This document shows, one piece after another, positions 1 through 6,172 of a stretch of 14,332 nucleotides of DNA. Where the stretch lies: positions 13,645 to 27,976 of the forward strand of contig DBWR01000075.1 in assembly GCA_002309305.1 (NCBI GenBank), in the 5' to 3' direction. The notes under the pieces were generated by a model that was not told the DNA's origin, did not search any database, and worked only from the letters and a program-made list of their open reading frames with translations. How positions within the stretch are numbered: the stretch's first letter is position 1; the number at the start of each line of letters is the position of its first letter. The DNA is from Treponema sp. UBA1233 (GTDB taxonomy: Bacteria; Spirochaetota; Spirochaetia; Treponematales; Treponemataceae). Position numbers and translations under genes: made by a program.

Positions 1-19
1 CCAGAATCAGTTTTTTCAT
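1..19 (-). CDS. Start of a gene running off the left edge
   Basis: Only the first six codons (MKKLIL) are inside the window, so the product cannot be named. The start is supported by a GAGGTG ribosome binding site at 25-30, five bases before the ATG, and by a good promoter just upstream (38-65). The Lys-Lys followed by hydrophobic residues could begin a signal peptide or a Rossmann-type strand; the two cannot be told apart here. Confidence 0.55.
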
Positions 20-37
20 ATCAGCACCTCAAAGATA

Positions 38-65
38 AGTATAGCACATTTTCCCCATTCGGCAA
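38..65 (-). promoter_or_regulatory. Sigma-70-type promoter of the left-edge gene
   Basis: On the minus strand a TTGCCG -35 box (60-65) and a TATACT -10 box (38-43) are 16 bases apart. The -10 box is preceded by TGC, giving an extended -10. The predicted transcript starts near 31, so the leader is only about a dozen bases and holds the GAGGTG ribosome binding site. Confidence 0.6.
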
Positions 66-135
66 GCACCCTAGAAATGCATCAAAACTCCTCTTTTCCT
101 CTATTCAGGTCCATAACCAATGTTAACTAATATTT

Positions 136-858
136 TTACAGGGGTCGGAGGAAAATTTTATCCAGGCCGGAAATGTATTTATTCAAATCACTTGTCGGGA
201 AGGGTTTTCCGTGTGACGGGTATATTGTTTTTGGTCCAGCCTTAAGAATTGTCTTCCACGATTCCTTGAACTGCTCCAGATTTTCAATCCAGATTATCAC
301 CCTGTGGATGCTTGGAAAATTGTTCATGGCAGCGTCACCGCAAAAAAGAATGTCGTCCCTCAAAAGCGAAATTGAATCGGCAGTGTGTCCCGGTGTCTGA
401 AGAATCTGAAAGGGGAACTTTATGTCTTGGAACTTTTCTGAATCAATTGTGATAAGCCTGTCCAAGTATTCATCTTTGATTGCCGGAAATTTATGCCCGC
501 CTTTTCCAAGTGCCGCCAGAATCAGACAGAAGAAATGCGCAAGAGCCGACGAGCAGCCGCCTTCAAAAGAATTTTGTCCGCGCTTCAATCCTTCAATGGC
601 CTTGGGATGAAGAATAACTTTTGCATCAGTTACGGCAAGAACCTCATTCAAAAATCCAGCGTGATCATCATGCGCATGGGTTAGAAAAATGTATTTTATT
701 TCTTTTGGGGCAACATCGGCCTTCCTCAACTTTTTTTCAAAGCGACCAAAGCCGCCCTCGTATCCTGTATCTATAAGAATATAACCTTCATCAAAAGAGA
801 CAAGAAAATTGTTTACCGCACGGTTTCCTAAATTTAATATCATATTCATCTTATCCAT
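136..858 (-). CDS. MBL-fold metallo-hydrolase
   Basis: A 240-residue metallo-beta-lactamase-fold hydrolase, presumably cytoplasmic because no signal peptide is seen. The metal ligands are visible: the HxHxDH motif (H61, H63, D65, H66), H158 in PGHTADS, D175 in CGDA and H216 in PSHGKP. The arrangement and length fit the broad glyoxalase-II/lactonase-like branch, but the substrate cannot be read from the sequence. A hydrophobic insertion at about residues 103-121 (SSALAHFF...LAALG) between the HxHxDH motif and the third ligand may cap the active site. A second in-frame Met at residue 4 is an alternative start; both have only weak purine-rich ribosome binding sites. The gene begins 42 bases after the DUF3021-like gene with no promoter seen between them, so it is probably the last gene of that operon. 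No clear intrinsic terminator follows. Confidence 0.85.
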   Translation of the reverse strand: MDKMNMILNLGNRAVNNFLVSFDEGYILIDTGYEGGFGRFEKKLRKADVAPKEIKYIFLTHAHDDHAGFLNEVLAVTDAKVILHPKAIEGLKRGQNSFEGGCSSALAHFFCLILAALGKGGHKFPAIKDEYLDRLITIDSEKFQDIKFPFQILQTPGHTADSISLLRDDILFCGDAAMNNFPSIHRVIIWIENLEQFKESWKTILKAGPKTIYPSHGKPFPTSDLNKYISGLDKIFLRPL

Positions 859-900
859 ATTTATCTTTTATTTCCTATAACTTTGAAAGCTTTATTCATA

Positions 901-1377
901 TCACTTACCCCCGTCAGTCGGATTTTCCTTTATGGCTTTTAAAGCGTCGTTCAGTTTTTTATCTTCTTTTTTATTTATCAGATTTGAAACCATAATGCTG
1001 ACAGCTGTGCTCAAAACATAGCATGCTAAAAACATAAGCCAGTATTTCGCTTCATTTGGAATCCATTTAAAACAGAAGGCAAAAGTCAGAATAAAAATTG
1101 TAATCAGACCAAAGCATAAAATATAACGTAAAACGGCGCTTAAAGATTTTATGATTGCGTCCGTCAAAAATATCAGCTTTAAAAGACTGAATGTAAAAGA
1201 CAACAAAAAGAGCTGGAGCAAAGATTCTACTGCAATACCGGCACTACCAAGTCTGAAAAGGCTTGAAACTGAACCTGCCCCTTCTCCCAGTGCAAGAGTA
1301 AGAAGTGTAAATATCAAGACTATCGAGGCTGAGATTTCCAGAAAGTCCTTTAGAAAACTAATCAATCGTTTTTGCAT
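901..1377 (-). CDS. DUF3021-like 4-TM membrane protein, putative LytTR inhibitor
   Basis: A 158-residue integral membrane protein with four hydrophobic segments: SASIVLIFTLLTLAL, a segment around LLQLFLLSFTFSLLKLIFL, LRYILCFGLITIFILTFAF and WLMFLACYVLSTAVSIMV. It ends in a charged cytoplasmic tail (NKKEDKKLNDALKAIKEN). The layout, length and tail match the DUF3021 family, whose genes commonly follow stand-alone LytTR regulators. The start at 1377 is preferred over an upstream in-frame ATG at 1422 because GGAG lies six bases before it. The gene overlaps the LytTR 3' end by 20 bases, which suggests translational coupling. In the LytTR Regulatory Systems of Streptococcus mutans the partner membrane protein restrains the regulator. 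That role here is inferred from family and context. Confidence 0.75.
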   Translation of the reverse strand: MQKRLISFLKDFLEISASIVLIFTLLTLALGEGAGSVSSLFRLGSAGIAVESLLQLFLLSFTFSLLKLIFLTDAIIKSLSAVLRYILCFGLITIFILTFAFCFKWIPNEAKYWLMFLACYVLSTAVSIMVSNLINKKEDKKLNDALKAIKENPTDGGK

Positions 1378-1825
1378 TTGAAACTCCAAGTTTATAGATT
1401 TTTGCCTTAAACTCTTCTGCATAGGAACGTGAAATTATAAGCTGGTATCCGTTTTCAAGTGTAACACGAATGCGCCTGTCCAGGTCGGATTTTATGCTCT
1501 TGATTTTATTCAGGTTAAGGAGGGTTGATTTATTCACACGGATGAAATTACATTCGCCAAGCATGGATTCAAGCTCATAAAGGCGGTAGGTGCTTTCGTA
1601 TACTTCGCCATCGGTATAGATAAAGGTGTTCCGCTCAAGAGATTCTACATATAAAATGGTTTTCAAATCTATAAGATGAAGCTCACCGTTTTTCTTTGCG
1701 GATATTTTTTTATCAGAAAGACGAAAGACGCTTATAAGACGTTCAAGCTCAGGAGTGATTTCCCGACATGTTATATTCAGTGTGGTCTCCTGAACCGAAC
1801 TGTCTGTCTGAATTACAATCTTCAT
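1358..1825 (-). CDS. Stand-alone LytTR-family DNA-binding regulator
   Basis: A 155-residue transcription regulator with a LytTR DNA-binding domain at about residues 45-148. Diagnostic stretches are LKTILYVESLERNTFIYT, YRLYELESML, FIRVNKSTLLNLNKI and RVTLENGYQLIISRSYAEEFK. There is no receiver domain. The N-terminal 45 residues are a short alpha/beta extension (MKIVIQ... then a helix around TPELERLISVF), as is usual for LytTR proteins paired with DUF3021 membrane proteins. The start ATG overlaps the stop of the upstream 8-TM gene in an ATGA-type four-base overlap, and the 3' end overlaps the DUF3021-like gene. The three are therefore likely one translationally coupled unit. Such regulators often bind their own promoter; the candidate site upstream of the operon is listed separately. 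Confident as to family; the target genes are unknown. Confidence 0.9.
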   Translation of the reverse strand: MKIVIQTDSSVQETTLNITCREITPELERLISVFRLSDKKISAKKNGELHLIDLKTILYVESLERNTFIYTDGEVYESTYRLYELESMLGECNFIRVNKSTLLNLNKIKSIKSDLDRRIRVTLENGYQLIISRSYAEEFKAKIYKLGVSNAKTID

Positions 1826-2682
1826 TCTTCAATTATATCACTTTTTTCAGAATCCTTCAATTTTTTCTCATCCTTCCTTTCGCATATTTTAATGAACAGA
1901 AAGTAAATGGCCGTGGGGATAATTGGCGCGACGAAAACATAAAATAAATTCAAGTCATTTAAACCCCATCCCTGATAAATCAAAAAGGAAATTGCAGAGA
2001 GAATATACAAGACCATCACTTTCACCGCCCAATTAAATCTTTTTATAAGCCACAGCACAAAGGCGAAAATGACAGGCGGGAAGAATTGTGCAAGAACACG
2101 AATGTCCGCACTTCCAGATTCAATCGGTACATTCTGCACTATGGCAAAGACAATTGAAACAAGTGCATAACCCATAAACACGATGATAGCCGAACAAAAT
2201 GCACGGAGCAGCTTTATTGATTTTTCAGATTTTTTCCCTGATGAATTTAAATGACGATGCACAAGCACACTGAATAAAAGTGTCTGACCGCAGATTTCAG
2301 GCAGGCCCACAAAATGAAAGGCAAAGGGTAATTTTGAATAAACTACTCCTTCAATTGAACTTGGAGCCGCAGCCGGTGTGCCGATAATTCCAATCCCTAA
2401 AAACAAAATCCAAAGTTTTAACCAACCCGATTTCTGCCTTATAAAATCAACCAGCGGAATTAGAACAAGCCCGAACAGCAGGCCTCTGATAATCTGGATG
2501 AAAGGTCCCACCGCACTTGCACTGCCGTCGAATGTCCTAAAGTAATCACAGACAACCGGCTGCTTCCACCACTCGCTGTAACCCATCAACTGAGAAAAAA
2601 TCATACCGCAGATAAAATAGGTGATACAGTGTGCAAAAGTGACATAAAGCACAAATGATAAAGCCTTTTTTGTTTTTTCCAT
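1822..2682 (-). CDS. 8-TM membrane protein of unknown function, first gene of the LytTR operon
   Basis: A 286-residue polytopic membrane protein with about eight predicted helices, for example ALSFVLYVTFAHCITYFICG, IIRGLLFGLVLIPLVDFI, LWILFLGIGIIGTPAAAP and FYVFVAPIIPTAIYFLFIKI. It ends in a highly charged tail (ERKDEKKLKDSEKSDIIEE) probably on the cytoplasmic side. A conserved-looking stretch is GTPAAAPSSIEGVVY followed by FAFHFVGLPEICGQTLLFS. I do not recognise a named family. The start at 2682 is chosen because GGAGG lies six bases upstream; an in-frame ATG at 2769 would precede the predicted promoter and add a non-hydrophobic leader. Its stop overlaps the LytTR start, so it is co-translated with the regulator. 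It could be a second membrane partner or signal sensor; this is inference from position only. Confidence 0.8.
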   Translation of the reverse strand: MEKTKKALSFVLYVTFAHCITYFICGMIFSQLMGYSEWWKQPVVCDYFRTFDGSASAVGPFIQIIRGLLFGLVLIPLVDFIRQKSGWLKLWILFLGIGIIGTPAAAPSSIEGVVYSKLPFAFHFVGLPEICGQTLLFSVLVHRHLNSSGKKSEKSIKLLRAFCSAIIVFMGYALVSIVFAIVQNVPIESGSADIRVLAQFFPPVIFAFVLWLIKRFNWAVKVMVLYILSAISFLIYQGWGLNDLNLFYVFVAPIIPTAIYFLFIKICERKDEKKLKDSEKSDIIEE

Positions 2683-2693
2683 TGTTTCCTCCG

Positions 2694-2723
2694 TTAGGCT
2701 CCACTTAGTTTTTGTAAGCCTAA
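2694..2723 (-). promoter_or_regulatory. Inverted repeat in the 5' leader of the LytTR operon
   Basis: TTAGGCT (2694-2700) and AGCCTAA (2717-2723) form a perfect 7-bp inverted repeat with centres 23 bp apart, about two helical turns. It begins at the predicted transcript start and ends directly before the CGGAGG ribosome binding site of the 8-TM gene. In RNA it would be a 5' leader stem-loop; in DNA it could be an operator. Which of these applies is unknown. Confidence 0.5.
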
Positions 2724-2730
2724 AACGAAT

Positions 2731-2739
2731 ATAATACCA
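2731..2739 (-). promoter_or_regulatory. Extended -10 promoter of the LytTR operon
   Basis: On the minus strand TGG directly precedes TATTAT, an extended -10 element; no good -35 box is seen. The predicted transcript start is near 2724, giving a leader of about 42 bases. An alternative -10 (TATATT) is shifted by three bases. Confidence 0.5.
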
Positions 2740-2843
2740 CTTGCTTTGGAAGAAAACCCTCTTTTGCATAAGTTGCCGGATTTACGTTCTAAGATGCCGC
2801 TTTATTTCACCAGCCTTTTAACGTCCTATTTACCTCACCAATA

Positions 2844-2872
2844 TTGTATTTAATCAACCTTTGGGATATACT
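2844..2872 (+). promoter_or_regulatory. Promoter of the solute-binding-like gene, leaderless type
   Basis: TTGTAT (2844-2849) and TATACT (2867-2872) are 17 bases apart, a good sigma-70-type pair. Placing the last base of the -10 at -7 puts the transcript start at 2879, the A of the gene's ATG. The mRNA would have no leader. Confidence 0.6.
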
Positions 2873-2878
2873 GTCTTT

Positions 2879-4090
2879 ATGAAACTGGCTGAATTGTTGA
2901 AGAAAAGATGGTATATATTCCTGGCGGCGGGTCTTGTACTTGCAGCCTGCATCGTGATTATCCTTGCGGTCGTGCTGAATGCCCCGAAAAAGCTCAAGGT
3001 GGCGTTCTACGGTGTGGAAGAAAAGATTGTAAAGAATCTTAGCGAAGAAATCAAAAAGGCATGGCCCAAGGAAGTTGAATTTACGGTCCTGTCCGAGGAA
3101 GATGGATTTTCTGTTGAAAAATCAGGCAATTACGATGCGGTCATCACATGGAGCGGCAGGGAAGCGCGGATTCTGGCACAAAAAGCAGATGAAATACCGG
3201 CAAAAATCTACGGCGGCATGCCAACTTCCGTTCAAAAGGCAGGCCTCTCCGATGACAAGAAGATTTTCGTTCCATTATTATACGACTATTACCCCCTGTT
3301 TTACAGCAAGTCTTCGTTGAACCGTGGATTTGACGAAATAGCAGACTTTGGTTCATTTGACGAAATGGAACAGAAGGCTGTGGGTGAATACGCATTTTCA
3401 CTTTATGCATCAGGAAAAAGCATTGACCATTTCTACGGCCTCATCTCATGCATCACGGAATCCATCTGCGGCTCTGCGGGATACAGGAAACTCTGTGGCC
3501 TGATAGAAAGCGGCAAGGAACTTGAAGAATATCTGGACGAAGTTCTGGCAGACTTTAATGGGGAAAAGATTACGTTCAGGACGGTGCTGGAATACATCCG
3601 TACCCTGCAGGACGACAAAATCCTTTCAGGACAATGGCATTCATACTCAACCAGCGACGAGATGCTTTTGATGAGCGAGGATGAAATCTATTCAATCTCA
3701 ATGCCACTGGATTATTACCGGACCATACCCATGCGCACGGCGGCAAACTACAGGCCCATACGCTTCCCCCTTGCAAACGAAGGAATCGAGCACGCACTTG
3801 TAGCCCCCACTGTGGTCATGTTCATAAACAAAAAGGCGGACAAAAAACAGGACCTTATAAAGGCACTGGTTTCTGCAAACGCACAGGAAAGGCTTTCAGA
3901 AAGCACCATGCTCATCCCCGTTTCCTCCCAGGCCGGATGCTACGACATCTATACCGACGACGGAAGATTCTACGCCGCAAGTTCATTCGGAGGATTAGTC
4001 CCCCCAATAAACAAAGAATGCTTCACCACCAGCCAGGAAGAAGAGGACTTCAAAGCCCGTCTTGTCACCTATCTAACCTTTGGAAAATGA
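2879..4090 (+). CDS. Membrane-anchored extracellular solute-binding-like protein
   Basis: A 403-residue protein with an N-terminal hydrophobic segment (about residues 12-34, after KLAELLKKRW) that acts as a signal anchor. The rest has the look of a family-1 (MalE-type) periplasmic binding protein: an early KLKVAFYG strand followed by a helix, NYDAVITWSG, FVPLLYDYYPLFYSKSSL (typical of the hinge and open-mouth strand of these proteins), and a C-terminal region with VMFINKKADKKQDLIKALVSA and SASAQE-like SANAQERLSESTMLIPVSSQ. Cys24 sits in a lipobox-like LAAC, but the hydrophobic stretch continues for ten more residues, so an uncleaved anchor is more likely. No permease or ATPase gene is adjacent, so it is an orphan binding protein or a sensor. 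The start at 2879 has no ribosome binding site; the promoter places the transcript start at the ATG. An in-frame TTG at 2861 lies upstream of the predicted transcript start. A decayed copy of its last codons follows at 4265-4322. Confidence 0.75.
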   Translation: MKLAELLKKRWYIFLAAGLVLAACIVIILAVVLNAPKKLKVAFYGVEEKIVKNLSEEIKKAWPKEVEFTVLSEEDGFSVEKSGNYDAVITWSGREARILAQKADEIPAKIYGGMPTSVQKAGLSDDKKIFVPLLYDYYPLFYSKSSLNRGFDEIADFGSFDEMEQKAVGEYAFSLYASGKSIDHFYGLISCITESICGSAGYRKLCGLIESGKELEEYLDEVLADFNGEKITFRTVLEYIRTLQDDKILSGQWHSYSTSDEMLLMSEDEIYSISMPLDYYRTIPMRTAANYRPIRFPLANEGIEHALVAPTVVMFINKKADKKQDLIKALVSANAQERLSESTMLIPVSSQAGCYDIYTDDGRFYAASSFGGLVPPINKECFTTSQEEEDFKARLVTYLTFGK

Positions 4091-4129
4091 TTTTCTTAGC
4101 TACTTATCATACCTACTTATATGATATAG

Positions 4130-4190
4130 CTGTGGAAGGCAAATGCAATAACTTAAAAAAAAAAGTTATTGATTGACAGAGGGAGCATCG
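4130..4190 (+). repeat. Left arm of the dispersed element, copy 1
   Basis: The 61 bases match the left arm at 6173-6233: both begin CTGTGGAAGGCAA and end in GAGGGAGCATC followed by CAA. The middle is more diverged. In this copy it contains a 9-bp perfect hairpin, CAATAACTT and AAGTTATTG around a run of A (4145-4170). No matching right arm is found on the far side of the 97-bp hairpin, so this copy looks truncated. Confidence 0.7.
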
Positions 4191-4264
4191 CAATGTAGGC
4201 GGGGTTCGGGGCAAGCATACATTTGTGCGGACCGAGCGATAGCGAGTCTGATACCTTGTACCTC
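4191..4264. other. Unexplained GC-rich spacer
   Basis: Between the left arm and the decayed gene tail lies a GC-rich stretch with a short direct repeat CGAG-CGATAG-CGAG (4233-4246) and no reading frame of note. It has no counterpart in copy 2 of the element. I cannot assign it; it may be residue of the lost paralogue or of the element. Confidence 0.35.
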
Positions 4265-4322
4265 CCAGGAAGAAAAAAGACTTTAAGGCCGTCTTGTAAC
4301 CTATCTAATTTTTGAAAAGAGA
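4265..4322 (+). pseudogene. Decayed duplicate of the 3' end of the solute-binding-like gene
   Basis: These 58 bases align with 4033-4090, the last codons of the upstream gene, starting from a shared CCAGGAAGAA and running through GTCTTGT-ACCTATCTAA. Read in pieces they still encode EEKDFKA and RLVTYLIFEK, against EEEDFKA and RLVTYLTFGK in the intact gene. A one-base frame change separates the pieces and the stop codon is lost. It is a gene remnant, either of a paralogue largely deleted or of a local duplication. Confidence 0.8.
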
Positions 4323-4331
4323 AAGGAAGAT

Positions 4332-4428
4332 AAAAGGTGCGGAATCGGAGGCTGACACACAACAACATCTGCACAAGCAAAGCGCGGAAGCCGTTGTTGT
4401 GGGGCAGACTCCGATGGGAGCACCTTTT
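4332..4428. repeat. 97-bp imperfect palindrome, copy 1
   Basis: Three nested paired segments are visible. AAAAGGTGC pairs with GCACCTTTT (4332-4340/4420-4428), ATCGGAG with CTCCGAT (4344-4350/4409-4415) and CACAACAAC with GTTGTTGTG (4358-4366/4393-4401). Short internal loops separate them, and the terminal loop is about 26 bases. It lies three bases beyond the stop of the minus-strand flavoprotein gene and is followed in that direction by a T-rich stretch, so it could also serve as that gene's terminator. Copy 2 is at 6268-6364. Confidence 0.85.
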
Positions 4429-4431
4429 AGT

Positions 4432-6081
4432 TTACTTTCCAGACGCCATGTGTGCCGGATACCATTTGGAAAACCATGCGGTAAAGGCACCCATCGCAAG
4501 CGGTATCACATTGTTCACGACGACCAGGATCTTCCCCATGCCTGCCCTGTTCAAAAAGAAAGTCCACACCGCAGTAAGGACATACAGGATTCCCCACGCA
4601 AAGGCAAGGATGTAATTCGTCTTCATGAACAGGAGGTTCTTATGAGCCGCTTCGCCACCGTAATTATGCTTGATGTATGATGCGCACAGGGGTTCCTTTG
4701 TAAGGCACGAAAAAAGCCACAAAAGCCCGAACACAAGATAGCCCGCATTCGTAACAAGTTCTGCATGCCCCCACAAATTTGCCACAGCCGCCATAACCGC
4801 AACCAGGGCAATCGAAAGCACGTCCCAGATTACAAGCTTGCAAGACCACATCAAAAGCGGCACCAGGGCACAGACTGACATTGTGATTACCGAACCGACA
4901 CCCGGATTGATAGAAACCGCCACCCAGAACATAATCCACGGAATGAGCAGGGTTGTCATGGAAGGCTTTTTTTCCCTTGCACCAGAGTTCTGACCGCTTG
5001 AATCATCCTGCTTTGTACGGCTTTCCTCTGACTGTCCAAAAAACTTGTTCCAGTTCATCATCAGCGAAAAGTCACCGTTTACCGTATAGAGCTTTTTTCC
5101 CAGTGCTTCTGCCCCACCGATTTTACCCTGTGATATTGAAACCCACACGTCAAAGGGAGTTGAAATTGTTGTCGTTGGCTCAAGGCTTCCGTCCGTCACA
5201 ACTTTGCTTCCGTCCCTGTTCAATAAAATCTGATAGCTTTTTCCCAAGTCAGTGTAGTTCATCTCCAGGACACGGTCTTTTCCGTCCCAGGCATTTTTGT
5301 TGTAAAGGGTTGCCATCTGCCGGGTAAAAATCAAATCCTCACTTTCCTTTTCTCCAGTTTCCCTGTCCACACCCCAGCTTGCATCGGCCATCTTTTCAAA
5401 CTGCTCGCGTGGATACAGGAGTTCTTCCAGTTGGGCATGAGTTTCTCCGCTTATCGTCCCACCGGCAAATTCTCGTCCCGCCTTTTTCACAACCTCAAGA
5501 TACTGGTCCGTGCGTCCTGAAAGTTCCTTTACCCTGAACAGTTCACCCTGACCGCAGAATATCGTTTCAAAATTATCCTTTCCCAAAAAGTGCCCGAACA
5601 TTTCGGTTACGCTGTCGTAATTTTTGCTGGCAGAATAAAAGCCGCATGTAGAAACCAGGACATATCTTTTTCCGCCCATGTCATAGCGGGTGGGATGGCT
5701 GCCGCTTCCAGTTGAATTTGAATCGTCCGACATAAACGGAAGGCTCATCGGAAGCTGACGGTCAATCAGGTTCTTAAGGCTTCCCGGAACATTAAAATAA
5801 TAAAGAGGGAAACTCCAGACAATTACATCCGCATCCTTTTGCTTTTGCAGTACAGACGGCATGTCATCACGAATCACGCATTTTCCAGGCGTAGACTTCC
5901 AGCAGCAGAAGCACCCCCGACATGCCCCGATGTTCAGCGAGGAAACATCAAGTACGTCCACAACAACGTCCTCCCCCGCCTCCTGTCTTTCTTCCACAAG
6001 TCCTTCAACAAATTTATTAGCCAGCTTAAGAGTATTACTGTTCTTCCCTTTCGGGCTGCCATTAATCAAAAGTACCTTCAT
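4432..6081 (-). CDS. Flavodoxin-fold iron-sulfur oxidoreductase fused to SCP2-like and membrane domains
   Basis: A 549-residue three-part protein. Residues 1-210 are an NAD(P)H-dependent FMN reductase/iron-sulfur flavoprotein domain: MKVLLINGSPKGKNSNT binds the FMN phosphate, and SFPLYYFNVPGSLKNLIDR is the usual second loop. Its cysteines C54, C57, C60 and C68 fit the CX2CX2CX4-7C pattern that binds a [4Fe-4S] cluster in Isf-type proteins. Residues about 250-347 resemble an SCP2 sterol-carrier domain (YQILLNRDGSKVV, VWVSISQGKIGGAEAL, YTVNGDFSLMMNW). A polar linker (348-374) follows, then five or six membrane helices from 375 to 549, of no family I can name. The start at 6081 has AGGAAGGAAGA directly upstream and a promoter that starts transcription 16 bases before it; an in-frame ATG at 6111 is too far upstream. 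The gene stands alone between two repeat copies. The substrate is unknown; electron transfer to a membrane-bound lipid or quinone-like acceptor is an inference. Confidence 0.85.
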   Translation of the reverse strand: MKVLLINGSPKGKNSNTLKLANKFVEGLVEERQEAGEDVVVDVLDVSSLNIGACRGCFCCWKSTPGKCVIRDDMPSVLQKQKDADVIVWSFPLYYFNVPGSLKNLIDRQLPMSLPFMSDDSNSTGSGSHPTRYDMGGKRYVLVSTCGFYSASKNYDSVTEMFGHFLGKDNFETIFCGQGELFRVKELSGRTDQYLEVVKKAGREFAGGTISGETHAQLEELLYPREQFEKMADASWGVDRETGEKESEDLIFTRQMATLYNKNAWDGKDRVLEMNYTDLGKSYQILLNRDGSKVVTDGSLEPTTTISTPFDVWVSISQGKIGGAEALGKKLYTVNGDFSLMMNWNKFFGQSEESRTKQDDSSGQNSGAREKKPSMTTLLIPWIMFWVAVSINPGVGSVITMSVCALVPLLMWSCKLVIWDVLSIALVAVMAAVANLWGHAELVTNAGYLVFGLLWLFSCLTKEPLCASYIKHNYGGEAAHKNLLFMKTNYILAFAWGILYVLTAVWTFFLNRAGMGKILVVVNNVIPLAMGAFTAWFSKWYPAHMASGK

Positions 6082-6103
6082 TCTTCCTTCCTTTATTACC
6101 CTA

Positions 6104-6132
6104 ATTATCAACCATCAATCTTTAATTGTCAA
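6104..6132 (-). promoter_or_regulatory. Promoter of the flavoprotein fusion gene
   Basis: On the minus strand a perfect TTGACA (6127-6132) and GATAAT (6104-6109) are 17 bases apart. The predicted transcript start is near 6097, leaving a 16-base leader that consists largely of the AGGAAGGAAGA ribosome binding site. This decides the start codon at 6081. Confidence 0.7.
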
Positions 6133-6172
6133 TTATCCTTTCCATAACTTATTAACCCCTTTTTGAATTGAT

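Noticed and set aside
1378..1422. ATG at 1422 as start of the DUF3021-like gene
   Set aside because: It would add 15 polar residues inside the LytTR gene. The ATG at 1377 has GGAG at proper spacing and gives the family's usual length.
2861..2878. TTG at 2861 as start of the solute-binding-like gene
   Set aside because: It lies upstream of the predicted transcript start, next to the -10 box, and has no ribosome binding site.
2930..2981. Lipobox (LAAC) in the solute-binding-like protein
   Set aside because: Cys24 sits in the middle of a hydrophobic run that continues for ten residues, which fits a membrane anchor better than a cleaved lipoprotein signal.
4145..4170. Perfect 9-bp hairpin CAATAACTT/AAGTTATTG as terminator of the solute-binding-like gene
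   Set aside because: The stem is all but AT and no T-run follows; it also lies within the variable middle of the element's left arm.
4332..4428. Integron attC site
   Set aside because: Length and palindromic form are suggestive and treponemes can carry integrons, but the RYYYAAC and GTTRRRY core sites are absent at the ends. No integrase or cassette array is present, and both copies lie in the same unit with extra arms.
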